Shown here: piece by piece, positions 7,565 through 16,658 of the stretch
Layout of the letters: each line of letters starts with the position of its first letter
Position numbering within the stretch: position 1 is the stretch's first letter
DNA from: Paenibacillus polymyxa M1
GTDB lineage: Bacteria > Bacillota > Bacilli > Paenibacillales > Paenibacillaceae
Assembly (NCBI RefSeq): GCF_000237325.1
Contig: NC_017542.1
Coordinates: forward strand, 5,800,547-5,864,546
DNA length: 64,000 nt
Direction of reading: 5' to 3'
Program-made: the position numbers and the translations under genes
Notes under the pieces: model-generated
The model's database searches: none
What the model saw: the letters and a program-made list of their open reading frames with translations, nothing else
What the model was told of the DNA's origin: nothing

Positions 7565-9529
7565 TCAAGGTTCTAATTCAAGGTGCATCTTAGCTTCCGC
7601 CTCATCCCATGGCACCGAGTAACCCGCCCCTTTGGCGCAAAAGATGGAGGAGGAGGTATACAGTGGGTCTGCCTCTTTGCGGTAGCCCATCCGCTCTATA
7701 ACTTCCTCCGTATTATGGCAGCGGTCGTAGCCGCTGAACACGCAGCGAATACTGCCTCGTCCATGCGTAAAGGATGCGAATTCGGCACTGTAGTTCATGA
7801 AAGTCGATACAGGCACCCTGCCCGTGACCACCGCTTGCGTTCCGATTGTCTGCGGTGGATTAAAAATACCTGAAGCACGCTGAATATCGGACAGCACCCT
7901 GCCCATTTCATCGATATTAACCTTGATTTTGAAATCGTAATAAGGCTCCAGCAGCACGTTGTCCGCCTTCTCCAGACCCTGCCGTAGTGCTCGAAAGGCA
8001 GCCTCACGAAAATCACCGCCATGGGTATGTTCTTTATGCGCGCGGCCCTTCAGTAGCGTAATGTTCACGTCGGTGACCGGCATGCCGGTCAGCAGTCCGT
8101 GATGCTCCCGTTCGTAGAGATGATTCCGAATCAGATTCTGATAGCTGACATTCAGATCATCGGCATGACATCTGCTATCGAACATGATGCCGCTGCCTCT
8201 TTCTCCCGGTTCAATCAGCAAATGCACTTCCGCATAATGCCTGAGCGGTTCAAAGTGGCCGTACCCTTTTACAGTCGATTGAATCGTTTCCTTATACAAG
8301 ATTTCCGGTTGTCCAAAAGAGATAGCCAAGCCAAACCGCTCTCTAACAAGCTGCTCCAGCACTTCCAGTTGAATCAATCCCATGACGCGGATAGAAATCT
8401 CCTGCAATTTCTCATCCCAAACGACGTTCAGAGACGGCTCCTCCGCCTCCAGCGTGCGAAAGGCACCGAGCACCTTCTGTACATGTAGCGAATTGTCGAA
8501 TAGTACCTTCGATTGTAACGTTGGCTCCGAATCGTAAGCTAACTTATCTGATATCGACCCCAGGCCTTGTCCGGCCTCGGCGGCGGACAATCCGGTAACC
8601 GCAAACAAATCGCCGGCTTCTACTTGTTCCACCGGCTGCGATTTAAGGCCATTAAACAAGAAGAGCCGCGTAATTTTTTCGTCATACTGAACCCCGCCGC
8701 TCTCGTAACTAAGCTGTTCTCTCACCTTCAGCCGACCCCCCAGCGCCTTAATGAATGTGAGTCTCGCTCCGCCTGCATCGTGCCGAATTTTATAAACCCG
8801 CCCCTGGAACGAAGCATTCTCATCATAAGTGGTTGTCGCCAGCAGATGCAGTTGATCCAGAAATTCAATGACGCCTGTATCCTGAAGCGCAGAGCCGTAA
8901 GCACAGGGGAAGAGAAGACCCGCCGCTATCATCCTCTGCAAAGCCTCCAGCCAGAAGCCGGAATCCTCTCTCCCCTCCAGGAATGCTTCTAGCAGGACTT
9001 CGTCCCGCTCCGCCATGGCCTCCCGCAGCGGCTCGCCGACTATGCCGTCAGCGAAGCTCTGTGTAATGCAACATACTTCCCTCGTCAATTGCTGACGGAT
9101 ATCCGCCTCGGTTCTGCCTGCATCCGCGCCGATCCGATCTGTCTTGTTGATAAAGAAGAACGTCGGAATCCGATGCTTGCGCAGCAGCTGCCAGACCGTC
9201 TCCGTATGACCCTGGACACCTTCAACTGCGCTTACAATCAGGATGGCATAATCAATGACCTGAATCGCCCGCTCCATCTCCGGGGAGAAATCGACGTGTC
9301 CGGGCGTGTCTATTATGTAATAGCTATCTCCCTTATATTCTATTACCGCCTGATCTGCGAACACCGTAATGCCCCTTGCCCGCTCGATGTCGTGGCTGTC
9401 CAGAAACGCATCCTGATGATCCACCCGCCCCCGCGACCGGATACTGTTCGTATGGTACAGCAGCTGTTCCGCAAAAGTTGTTTTGCCTGCATCCACATGG
9501 GCGAACAGGCCAATCGTTAGTCGCTTCAT
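7565..9529 (-). CDS. TetM/TetO-like ribosomal protection GTPase (EF-G superfamily)
   Basis: A 654-residue translational GTPase of the length usual for ribosomal protection proteins. The G-domain is complete: P-loop AHVDAGKT (10-17), RGIT (52-55), DTPGH (74-78), NKTD (128-131). EF-G-like domains II to V follow. Proteins of this family bind the ribosome like EF-G and can displace tetracycline from the A site; intrinsic divergent homologues also occur in soil Firmicutes with no proven resistance. The gene stands alone in the accessory zone. The start lies behind a modest ribosome site (AAGTGGGA). Whether it gives resistance cannot be read from sequence. Confidence 0.85.
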   Translation of the reverse strand: MKRLTIGLFAHVDAGKTTFAEQLLYHTNSIRSRGRVDHQDAFLDSHDIERARGITVFADQAVIEYKGDSYYIIDTPGHVDFSPEMERAIQVIDYAILIVSAVEGVQGHTETVWQLLRKHRIPTFFFINKTDRIGADAGRTEADIRQQLTREVCCITQSFADGIVGEPLREAMAERDEVLLEAFLEGREDSGFWLEALQRMIAAGLLFPCAYGSALQDTGVIEFLDQLHLLATTTYDENASFQGRVYKIRHDAGGARLTFIKALGGRLKVREQLSYESGGVQYDEKITRLFLFNGLKSQPVEQVEAGDLFAVTGLSAAEAGQGLGSISDKLAYDSEPTLQSKVLFDNSLHVQKVLGAFRTLEAEEPSLNVVWDEKLQEISIRVMGLIQLEVLEQLVRERFGLAISFGQPEILYKETIQSTVKGYGHFEPLRHYAEVHLLIEPGERGSGIMFDSRCHADDLNVSYQNLIRNHLYEREHHGLLTGMPVTDVNITLLKGRAHKEHTHGGDFREAAFRALRQGLEKADNVLLEPYYDFKIKVNIDEMGRVLSDIQRASGIFNPPQTIGTQAVVTGRVPVSTFMNYSAEFASFTHGRGSIRCVFSGYDRCHNTEEVIERMGYRKEADPLYTSSSIFCAKGAGYSVPWDEAEAKMHLELEP

Positions 9530-9685
9530 AGAATCCCACTTTCAACGCTTCTTGTTGATACTGCTCATTTTATTAAAGCATAGAAATCGGGAGAGTGGGT
9601 AGGAACACTCCAATTAAAATCGGAGAAGATTGGGGGCTTATCTGGCTGTGATGAGTGATACCGAATTACCTCCTTATCCGGCTGA

Positions 9686-9914
9686 TTAGTAACGGTTCTG
9701 TGATGCGAAAAAGCGTTCAATCATTTGCTTCGTTTCGTTTGGATTTCTCAATTGAACTGCCTTTCCGTTTTCATCAAAGGTAAAATTCCCCCTAAATGCT
9801 TCTGGCATATCCTGATACTGTTTCTCGACTTGTTGAAGTACTTTTTCAAAACAGGGATATCCGTATTTTTTAATTAGTAGAGGCAATCCGAAGGCAGATC
9901 TTAAAAACTCAGAA
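9686..9914 (-). pseudogene. 5'-truncated copy of the 12718-13344 gene
   Basis: The last 75 or so codons (EFLRSAFGLPLLIKKYGYPCFEKV onward) closely match the C-terminus of the 211-codon gene about 3 kb to the right, also clearly at DNA level. Homology stops abruptly at about 9914, exactly where the terminator of the upstream chemoreceptor gene begins. No ribosome site precedes any start. It is the stump of a duplicated gene left by deletion or recombination. Confidence 0.85.
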
Positions 9915-9946
9915 AAGGAGCCATCCGTAGTCAGATAGCTCCTTTT
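9913..9946 (-). terminator. terminator of the chemoreceptor gene
   Basis: Arms AAAAGGAGC (9913-9921) and GCTCCTTTT (9938-9946) with a 16-base loop, 18 bases after the stop of the minus-strand chemoreceptor gene; a T-rich stretch follows on that strand. Confidence 0.8.
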
Positions 9947-9963
9947 CTTATTCTCAGTACGAA

Positions 9964-11703
9964 TTATTCTTGTACAATTCGAAATCTGCTGATCATTTCG
10001 CTCACTTGTTGGCTTGATTGTTTCAATTGTTCAGCTGCACTATGCAGATGGGAATACGCTTGACTCTGATCGTTAGAAGCCGAACTTATCTCTTCTGTGG
10101 CAGAAGCTGCGTCTCGAGCTACATCGGATATCTTGATAATGGATGAGATGACCTGTTCCCTGCTAACATTCATCTGCCCTATATCCCCATCCATCTCTTG
10201 AATCGAGCTAATGATTTCCTTTAGCATATCCATAATCGATTCAAATACCGTTCCCGACTCCTGAACAATAAGAGATTGTTCGGAGATAATCACCTCTGTC
10301 TGATTCATGACCTGCAACGTTTGAGAAACTTCTGACTTGAGGCGTGCAATAGTTGTGTTAATTCTCTCTGTTGATTCATAAGTCATGGTCGACAGCTTGC
10401 GAATCTCTGTAGCGACAACTGCAAATCCTTTTCCGGATTCGCCAGCACGCGCCGCTTCTATGCTCGCATTTAATGCGAGGAGCTTCGTTTGCTCAGATAC
10501 TTCATTAATCGTTTGTACGATTGTGGAAATCGTAAGCATCTGTTCTGCCAGTCCTTCAATATGTTGTACGACCAGTTGGTTTGCTTCTGTCGTTTGGAGA
10601 TTGTGATCCTGTAATTTCTTTACTTTATCCATGCCGCCTCTTAAGACGATTTCAGCCTCTGAAGACAAGCTGGTCATTTTTTTGTTCCTTACATTTACCT
10701 TTTCAATCGTGTCCGATAGCGCCATCGTTTCACGGCTCGTTGCCTCTGTCAAGGATGCTTGCTCAGAAGCACCAACTGCAATTTCATTAATGCCTGACGT
10801 CATTTCCTCGCCGGTTGCCGTTGTTTGTTCCGCAATAAAGGTAAGTTCATGAGCAGAAGTATTTACATGGCCAATCGATTGGCTTACTGTCGAAATGAGT
10901 TCTTTCATACGAGATACCATTATATTAAAATCAGCGGTTAATTGCCCAAGCTCATCCTGGGAGAAAGTACGTATATCGACGGCCAGATTGCCCTCCGCAA
11001 TCTCTCGCACACGTCCGCGCAAATAACGGATCGGATGATGGATGGATCGGATGATCAAATAACCAAGCAACGATGAAGCGATCAAGCCTGCCAATGTTAA
11101 GAGGATACTGACCAATCGCAGGAAGCTGTATTGTTTTTGTGTGCTGTCCAACATGATTTGATTATCATCGTAGTACAGATCGCCTATGTGATCCAAAGCG
11201 TCTTCCATCTGATCAAACTTTTCGCTGCCCTCCTGATAAGAAAGAAGATTCGCCCTTTCACGGACAGTTGAATCCTTTGACGATAATCCGTCAATCACTT
11301 TCTTGGAGACCAAATCATACGCTGCAACCGTTGCTTCGTAGTCTTGAATCAACTTTTCCTCATTATCAAAAATTGTTCCAATTGACTTATACTTATTAAG
11401 CTTCTTCTTTGCCGACTCCTTTTGTTTCTCGTAATCCTCCAGTTGTTTCGAAAATTGTTCCGACCCTGGTTCATAACTGTACAGCGATCGCTCTGCCAAC
11501 AGCATCTGATATAGGTCGATATCTGCTGTACGAATGAGATCAATGACTTCCGCCCTAATACTAAGGCTCTCCTCAAGCGAGGATTGTACCCGCTTCAGAT
11601 TGTAAATCCCAACGCCTCCGATCACAAGGCTAGTGATTACAGTAACGACGATCGTTAGAATTACCTTGTTCCTGATCGTCATCGTGAACTTCCTACCTCT
11701 CAT
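9964..11703 (-). CDS. methyl-accepting chemotaxis protein
   Basis: A 579-residue chemoreceptor. Membrane helix 1 (about 11-33) is followed by a helical, four-helix-bundle-like extracytoplasmic sensor (about 35-195). Membrane helix 2 (about 197-218) leads to a HAMP linker (about 218-270) and a long signalling coiled coil. The conserved tip reads [19 protein letters not shown], which contacts CheA and CheW in this family. Another start seven codons downstream (11682) has the site AGGTAGGAAG; both are plausible. It stands alone, with no che genes nearby, so it probably feeds a core array encoded elsewhere. The ligand is unknown. Confidence 0.93.
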   Translation of the reverse strand: MRGRKFTMTIRNKVILTIVVTVITSLVIGGVGIYNLKRVQSSLEESLSIRAEVIDLIRTADIDLYQMLLAERSLYSYEPGSEQFSKQLEDYEKQKESAKKKLNKYKSIGTIFDNEEKLIQDYEATVAAYDLVSKKVIDGLSSKDSTVRERANLLSYQEGSEKFDQMEDALDHIGDLYYDDNQIMLDSTQKQYSFLRLVSILLTLAGLIASSLLGYLIIRSIHHPIRYLRGRVREIAEGNLAVDIRTFSQDELGQLTADFNIMVSRMKELISTVSQSIGHVNTSAHELTFIAEQTTATGEEMTSGINEIAVGASEQASLTEATSRETMALSDTIEKVNVRNKKMTSLSSEAEIVLRGGMDKVKKLQDHNLQTTEANQLVVQHIEGLAEQMLTISTIVQTINEVSEQTKLLALNASIEAARAGESGKGFAVVATEIRKLSTMTYESTERINTTIARLKSEVSQTLQVMNQTEVIISEQSLIVQESGTVFESIMDMLKEIISSIQEMDGDIGQMNVSREQVISSIIKISDVARDAASATEEISSASNDQSQAYSHLHSAAEQLKQSSQQVSEMISRFRIVQE

Positions 11704-12278
11704 TATGCCTCACTCCCATCTAGTCCCTCTCGAGGTAACATAAAATAATATTCGACATGGTTTGCTAAACACCTTTCTATACAGCAGAGTTATGACGAAA
11801 TCGTGAAATTGTTAGAAACCAAGAGTCACACACATGGGATTACGTTTCCAAACCCCATTCTTCCTAGGGAGGAAATGCTTAATTTTTAAATCACAATCGA
11901 AATACTCTGACCCTTAATCCTTTTGCTTCATTTTGACAGCAAAGGACCCCTCTGCATGGATCGCAGAAGGGTCAGCGGTTAAAAAATGGCGTACTGTATT
12001 AGATTCTCTAAACAATGAGGCTTATAGATTTAATAAGTTTAGCCAAAAATTTAGCCATCATCGGCATAATGAAGAATACTGTCTATTGGCTAAACTAAAA
12101 CTTTCATTTTATTGTCCAAAGAGATTCTACAACTCTCCTTCAAGAAACTTAATGAGGTACCGTCCAAGCTGCACAAGGAAATTTGCTATGTTTTCATATC
12201 ATATTACAACCACTACTATCGCTAATTAAAAAATCTATTGATTCAGGTTCCTCAGCGACTACCTCTGTAGGTCCCAGA
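11704..12278. other. intergenic region, no gene recognised
   Basis: About 575 AT-rich bases. It contains the promoter side of the chemoreceptor gene and an imperfect inverted repeat (11945-11973, GACCC..TCTGC / GCAGA..GGGTC) without a good T-run. A 98-codon plus-strand frame (11933-12229) has no ribosome site and an unconvincing composition; I do not call it. Confidence 0.55.
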
Positions 12279-12647
12279 CTATTTTTCCTCTTCTTGTAAG
12301 GTGGCTGCCCCGCCTATTAAACAGGGAATCTCAATATCATCAATGTCCATCATCTTATCTTTCTCTGCATCATAATATTCCCCGAATAAAAACAATGACT
12401 CATTTTTCCTATTCAATAAATAGGGGATAATTTTTTCACAAAATTCTGTAACACTTTTAAACATACACTCTGGAGCAATCCCCGATTCATCGATAACCAA
12501 CAATTCCTTGTGTTCAATACGAGCAGGGTTGCGATTTAAATGATACAGTTGAAAAGAGGTACCCTCACGATACGCTTTATAAATTGGAACTTCTATGGTT
12601 TCGATGAAATCTCCATCCGTATAATTCAAAGTAAACTTTACGGTCAT
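12279..12647 (-). CDS. hypothetical protein, 122 residues
   Basis: Not recognised. Start chosen at 12647 because AAAGGAG lies seven bases upstream, better than the ATG ten codons earlier. The product is acidic, soluble and without signal peptide or membrane helix, with alternating beta-type segments (VKFTLNYTDGDFIETIEVPIYKA...). The size, isolation and position beside a gene that has a truncated copy nearby recall immunity proteins of polymorphic toxin systems; this is inference only. Confidence 0.7.
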   Translation of the reverse strand: MTVKFTLNYTDGDFIETIEVPIYKAYREGTSFQLYHLNRNPARIEHKELLVIDESGIAPECMFKSVTEFCEKIIPYLLNRKNESLFLFGEYYDAEKDKMMDIDDIEIPCLIGGAATLQEEEK

Positions 12648-12717
12648 CTCTATTCTCCTTTCAACAAACCTCATCATTGTTATAGTCGTCGCTGCTTTTC
12701 AACTTCTTGGACTCAGC

Positions 12718-13344
12718 TTATCGAAGATTTCGTGATTCATAAAAACGATCTATCATTTGCTTTATTTTCATCGGAGTTCTCAACGAAACTTGCTTCCCAT
12801 CTTCATCAAAGGTCAAATGCCCCTTAAATGCTTCTGGCATATCCTGATATTGTTTCTCGACTTGTTGATATACCTTTTCAAAACAGGAATACCCGTATTT
12901 TTTAATTAGAAGAGGAAACCCGAAAGCAGACCTTAGAAACTCATATTCATAGTAGTTATAAGGAGTAGTCTCCGGCCTCTTTATCAAGATCTTAAGAAAA
13001 TGGTCCGTGACCTTTTCGATCTCTTCTTCTGGCGCATACTGTACTAATCCATGGATCGCGAGCAGCCTCATATCCAAATATCGTTCTTTTTTATAGGCTT
13101 TCTGAAAGAAATCCTTCAGTTCCAAATGTCTGCACCGGATTAAACCATACAGAATCTTATTTCGCAGGGCAATATTCTTCATTTTAAAATACAGCTGTAC
13201 TATCAAACCTACTTCATCTGTTGTTAAAAACTCATAGGCTACATCACTTATTGCGCAGATAAACTTAGGATCATTTTCGCGAAGGGGGGCAGTCGTTAGG
13301 TACTTAATCGATTCCTTGTGAAGCTGTTGTTTATCATTTGGCAT
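12718..13344 (-). CDS. hypothetical all-helical (HEAT-like) protein
   Basis: Unknown function, 208 residues. Start at 13344 is preferred: AAAGGA lies eight bases upstream, whereas the ATG three codons earlier touches that site. The sequence is a run of amphipathic helices (VGLIVQLYFKMKNIALRNKILYGLI, DMRLLAIHGLVQYAPEEEIEKV) like HEAT or armadillo repeats, with no membrane segment. A truncated second copy of its C-terminus lies at 9686-9914. Repeated copies of a small orphan gene are typical of toxin-immunity loci, but no toxin is present. Confidence 0.7.
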   Translation of the reverse strand: MPNDKQQLHKESIKYLTTAPLRENDPKFICAISDVAYEFLTTDEVGLIVQLYFKMKNIALRNKILYGLIRCRHLELKDFFQKAYKKERYLDMRLLAIHGLVQYAPEEEIEKVTDHFLKILIKRPETTPYNYYEYEFLRSAFGFPLLIKKYGYSCFEKVYQQVEKQYQDMPEAFKGHLTFDEDGKQVSLRTPMKIKQMIDRFYESRNLR

Positions 13345-13490
13345 CTCTATCATCCTTTCTTCTAAATTATATCAAGCCATTTAAAATACTACATGCCAAG
13401 CATGGCCCCTTTGAAAATAGTACTCACATAAACTAGAACGCGCTTTCAATCTATGAATAGGCTTAAAAATTTGGTAGACTCTTCATATGA

Positions 13491-13649
13491 TTGCCTGAAG
13501 TCAAAGACTGTGTCGAGCGCATTCGCTTCATATTCCCGCCTGATCATGGAGGAGAATTTACAGATCATATCATTTGGGCGATAGGCTATTTATCGGCAAT
13601 ACTGGACGCCACCATTTTTGATGAAAGCCAACAAACGATCATTGGCTAA
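13491..13649 (+). pseudogene. possible C-terminal gene remnant (52 codons)
   Basis: An open stretch reading LPEVKDCVERIRFIFPPDHG and ending in FDESQQTIIG looks protein-like (mixed hydrophobic and charged, Pro-Pro-Asp turn) but begins after a stop codon with no ribosome site. It ends 34 bases before the TPR gene on the same strand, as the 3' end of an upstream cistron would. Origin unknown; a lost toxin gene is one possibility. Confidence 0.4.
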
Positions 13650-13683
13650 AACTCCTTAATCCAATAGAACAGGAGAGATCACT

Positions 13684-14106
13684 TTGCAGCTCTCAGATTC
13701 CACTTATTCCGCAATTAGGGCTCTATGTAAACAAGGCGATGACTTAGTGAAGGCAGGCGATCTTGATGCCGCCAAGCAAAATTATATTGCCGCCCTCCGT
13801 TTATTGCCTGAAAATCATCAAGAATGGGAGGCCGCTACTTGGATATATGTAGCTATTGGGGATGTCCACTATCGTATGAAGAATTACGATAAGGCCTTCA
13901 AGTGCTTTTTTAATGCCGTACAGTGTCCGAAGGGGTTGGGTAATCCGTATATTCACCTTCGGCTGGGGCAATTATATTATGAACAGGAAAACTTTGAAAA
14001 GGCGGTTGACGAGTTAACCCGGGCTTACATGGGCGCCGGTATTGGAATTTTTTTGGAAGACGACCCAAAATATCTTGAGTTTTTGGAGACAAACATAGAG
14101 ATTTGA
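13684..14106 (+). CDS. tetratricopeptide-repeat protein, 140 residues
   Basis: Small soluble TPR protein starting at TTG, nine bases after AGGAGAG. Two or three TPR units are visible (GDDLVKAGDLDAAKQNYIAAL about 17-37; IGDVHYRMKNYDKAFKCFFNAV about 58-79; LRLGQLYYEQENFEKAVDELTRAY about 92-115), then a capping segment with EDDPKYLEFLE. Small proteins of this kind often accompany contact-dependent toxin loci in Firmicutes and Proteobacteria, so an immunity role is possible. It runs against the main strand direction and follows a gene remnant. Confidence 0.75.
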   Translation: MQLSDSTYSAIRALCKQGDDLVKAGDLDAAKQNYIAALRLLPENHQEWEAATWIYVAIGDVHYRMKNYDKAFKCFFNAVQCPKGLGNPYIHLRLGQLYYEQENFEKAVDELTRAYMGAGIGIFLEDDPKYLEFLETNIEI

Positions 14107-14539
14107 AATTTCAGGCTACGCAAAAGATGATTACGGTATTTTTAATTTTTTTACCTTAAAACCATTCCATAATATTATTTTCGAATTCAACGGCGAAATC
14201 AAAAAAACTCACTCTCCATCGCTTTGGTAAAATTTCGCAGGTGCACGAATAAACATCCTGTATGCCATCCGGTGTAGACCTGTTGTATAAAAGTTCTGGT
14301 TAGCTATCGTATCCATTATTCTTCTGAACGGAGTTTCGCCCTATCGTTCTCTGGCTCTTTGCAAGGCGCTGTCAACAGCGGCTGGCGTCATTTCTAACGA
14401 TTTCTACAATCTGTTTGGAGTCATGAATAAAAGGATAGTTAAGGCTGGTCAATGTGCCCTAACTGTCTTTTTACTAACTAAACCAAACTGTTACTGAAAA
14501 TCCACCAACTAAGTATGTTATGTTCGTTTTTAGTAAGGT
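14107..14539. other. intergenic accessory stretch, no gene recognised
   Basis: About 430 bases with stops in all frames. A minus-strand stretch (about 14210-14310) can be read as a broken peptide, but I recognise no family. The right end meets the tmRNA-like fragment. Confidence 0.5.
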
Positions 14540-14576
14540 TGGCGGAGGCGTTGGGAGTCGACCCCCTGTCCGAAGA
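14540..14576 (-). pseudogene. degenerate 3' end of a tmRNA (ssrA) gene, possible att scar
   Basis: On the minus strand this reads TCTTCGGACAGGGGGTCGAC followed by TCCCAACGCCTCCGCCA, the shape of a Paenibacillus or Bacillus tmRNA 3' end: T-arm, acceptor strand and CCA. The usual GGTTCGA core is changed to GGGTCGA and the T-stem has mismatches, so it is not functional. Nothing resembling the tmRNA body, tag reading frame or 5' half lies within 500 bases on either side. Many integrases use the ssrA 3' end as attB and leave such a copy. It sits 19 bases after the stop of rlmH, at the border of the accessory zone. Confidence 0.55.
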
Positions 14577-14595
14577 TTAGGTCCCAAGTTTCGCA

Positions 14596-15075
14596 TTATT
14601 TATGATACGGTTCACTCCGATTAATCTTCACCGCCCGATAAATCTGTTCCACTAGTACCAATCGCATCAGCTGATGTGGCAAAGTCATTCTTCCGAAGCT
14701 CAGCTTCTGCTGGGCGCGGCGGAGGACTTCGTCAGAGAGTCCATGGCTGCCGCCAATGACGAAGACAACATGGCTTGTGCCGTAGGTGCCGAGCTTGTCC
14801 AATTCCTCTGCGAGTTCTTCCGAGCTCCACAGTTTGCCGTCGATGGCAAGTACAATCACGTGTGCTTCACTTTTCACATGAGCAAGAATGCGCTCTCCTT
14901 CCCGTTCCTTAACCTGTCGGACTTCCGCCTCGCTCAGTGTGTCTGGAGCCTTTTCGTCCGCTACCTCAATCATTTGAAACTTGATGTATGGCCCCAGCCG
15001 TTTAGCATATTCCTGAATGCCCATGACCAAATATTTCTCTTTTAACTTCCCCACACCTATAAGCTGAATAAACAA
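14596..15075 (-). CDS. rlmH: 23S rRNA (pseudouridine-1915-N3)-methyltransferase RlmH
   Basis: A 159-residue SPOUT methyltransferase, the usual family length. It methylates pseudouridine 1915 in helix 69 of 23S rRNA in the finished 70S ribosome, using S-adenosylmethionine. The C-terminal knot motif [13 protein letters not shown], then [24 protein letters not shown] and the ending EPYHK, is diagnostic. It starts at TTG eight bases after AGGGG. In Bacillus rlmH lies close to the CxxH/CxxC protein, htrC and yycJ; here several unrelated genes separate them. Confidence 0.97.
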   Translation of the reverse strand: MFIQLIGVGKLKEKYLVMGIQEYAKRLGPYIKFQMIEVADEKAPDTLSEAEVRQVKEREGERILAHVKSEAHVIVLAIDGKLWSSEELAEELDKLGTYGTSHVVFVIGGSHGLSDEVLRRAQQKLSFGRMTLPHQLMRLVLVEQIYRAVKINRSEPYHK

Positions 15076-15252
15076 ATTCCATACCCCTATCTATGTCGAA
15101 TGATAATGTAAATCGTAATTACGATCCCTAACTTAAAAACATACCTATAACATAGTTATTTTAGCACCTGAAACGCCTCTTACCTATCTATTTCCTCTCC
15201 ACTACAAGCCTATCCCCTGTTCAGATCATAGCGGATCATTCATTTACGCTCA

Positions 15253-16086
15253 TTACAATGAATTGCTATCAGTTTCGTATTCATCAAGACACTGCATTAG
15301 CATCTGTCGATATTGGCTGATTTGTTCCGCTGTCGCTGACTCCCGTATTGATTCGAACAATGCTGTACATCTCTTGAAATTACGATCGTTACCTGGCTGA
15401 TCGACTAGTTGCATCGCCCGCACAGTAAGTCCCACTGCATCCTGTAATCTGCCACATTTCCGATAGTACAAAGCCAAATGATAGCAGTAACTATAATAGT
15501 AAGATATGTTCTCTGCGTCTTCATAACTCCCGAATTCATCAATCTGCTCTGCAAACGTATGTAAAATATCTCCTACATCCAAATGATACATAAGCGCTGC
15601 CTGTAATATGGTATTCAGCCCTGGTAGTATTTCCTCTAGATTATCCTGCAAAAAGGCTACGTATTCCTCGATCAGCTCTATATTGCCAGACAAAATATTC
15701 ACTGCATATAAATTAGTCTTAGCTAAAAACCTGAACTCCTCGACAACCTGATTGTCTTCTTCCTCTAAATCCTCCATCCACCCTAGCTCAGCATACTTAT
15801 AGATGCACTCCCTTGCCTGTTCATATGCACCCTGGTGCTGGTGAGCCATTCCACACATCAGGTGACTGAGCCCAAAATAATATACCAACGGACGTTCTAA
15901 ATTGACAAGCGGGATGGGTAATTTCATTGCTTTATGATACTGCCGTTCTTCGTAGATACGCTGGACACATTGATACAAAATACCCGCCGTCTCCATTACC
16001 TTTTTCCAATTTTCAAAAGCCACAGCCATCCCCAACATTTCAACAATGATATCCGGTTTGAGTGATTTCAGGATAGAAGTTTCCAA
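15253..16086 (-). CDS. TPR-rich regulator-like protein lacking a DNA-binding domain
   Basis: A 277-residue helical protein. I place the start at TTG 16086, six bases after AAGGAGAGG; the upstream 21 codons contain that ribosome site. It is built of TPR-like helices (YYFGLSHLMCGMAHQHQGAYEQARECIYKYAELG; YHLALYYRKCGRLQDAVGLTVRAMQLV). Related Paenibacillus and Bacillus proteins carry an N-terminal XRE helix-turn-helix before such TPRs (Rap/NprR/PlcR-like architecture); here it is absent. Two XRE genes are transcribed divergently from the same 165-bp region. A peptide or partner-sensing role is inferred. Confidence 0.75.
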   Translation of the reverse strand: METSILKSLKPDIIVEMLGMAVAFENWKKVMETAGILYQCVQRIYEERQYHKAMKLPIPLVNLERPLVYYFGLSHLMCGMAHQHQGAYEQARECIYKYAELGWMEDLEEEDNQVVEEFRFLAKTNLYAVNILSGNIELIEEYVAFLQDNLEEILPGLNTILQAALMYHLDVGDILHTFAEQIDEFGSYEDAENISYYYSYCYHLALYYRKCGRLQDAVGLTVRAMQLVDQPGNDRNFKRCTALFESIRESATAEQISQYRQMLMQCLDEYETDSNSL

Positions 16087-16251
16087 GAGTAGCCTCTCCT
16101 TATATTTCCATTTACATCCAATTGTATAGAAAGTGAAAAAGGAGGTCAATATAAAAGGTACTTAAAAGTACAGTTTTTCGTATTTTTATTTTGCATAAGA
16201 TGGTCTGTAACCATATTCTCTCCTCTTCTAACCTTAAGTGGAGGTGATTAC

Positions 16252-16596
16252 ATGAGTTTACCAGAAAGTGTTGGAAATCGGATACGGGAGCTAAGAAAGG
16301 CTAAAGGATGGACACAGGAACAACTGGCAGAAGCCGCAGGACTTCATTACAGTTATATTGGTGGAGTAGAACGTGGGGATCGAAATATTTCATTGGAGAC
16401 GTTGGAAAAAATAATTCTAGCGTTAAAAGTTCCGCCTTTTGAACTTTTCCAATTCGATGAAACTACGGATCGAAAACAAATTATAAATGAACTTATGTTA
16501 CTCATAAATTCAAGAGAAACAACTGAACTCGAAATTCTGACTACTATAACTAAAAATATTGTTGGTTTAATTGAGCTTCAGCAAAAAAAGAACTGA
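16252..16596 (+). CDS. XRE-family transcriptional regulator (first of two)
   Basis: A 114-residue protein with an N-terminal helix-turn-helix (residues 8-62: RIRELRKAKGWTQEQLAEAA, then YIGGVERGDRNISLETLEKI) and a helical C-terminal tail, like short Xre/SinR regulators. A strong site GGAGGTG lies five bases before the ATG. It is divergent from the TPR gene and 62 bp upstream of a paralogue of identical length. The DNA target is unknown. Confidence 0.88.
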   Translation: MSLPESVGNRIRELRKAKGWTQEQLAEAAGLHYSYIGGVERGDRNISLETLEKIILALKVPPFELFQFDETTDRKQIINELMLLINSRETTELEILTTITKNIVGLIELQQKKN

Positions 16597-16658
16597 ACTA
16601 TTCCCTTCTACCTGACTTTTACACTTCATCTTCCATAAGCTTGTTATGAGGTGGTAGT

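Noticed and set aside
11945..11973. Inverted repeat as a terminator
   Set aside because: Arms are interrupted and no T-run follows on either strand; no gene ends nearby.
11933..12229. 98-codon plus-strand reading frame
   Set aside because: No ribosome site, unlikely composition and no recognisable motif.
1..14600. Insertion sequences or prophage genes in the accessory zone
   Set aside because: No transposase, integrase or phage structural gene and no terminal inverted repeats were seen, only the tmRNA-like scar.
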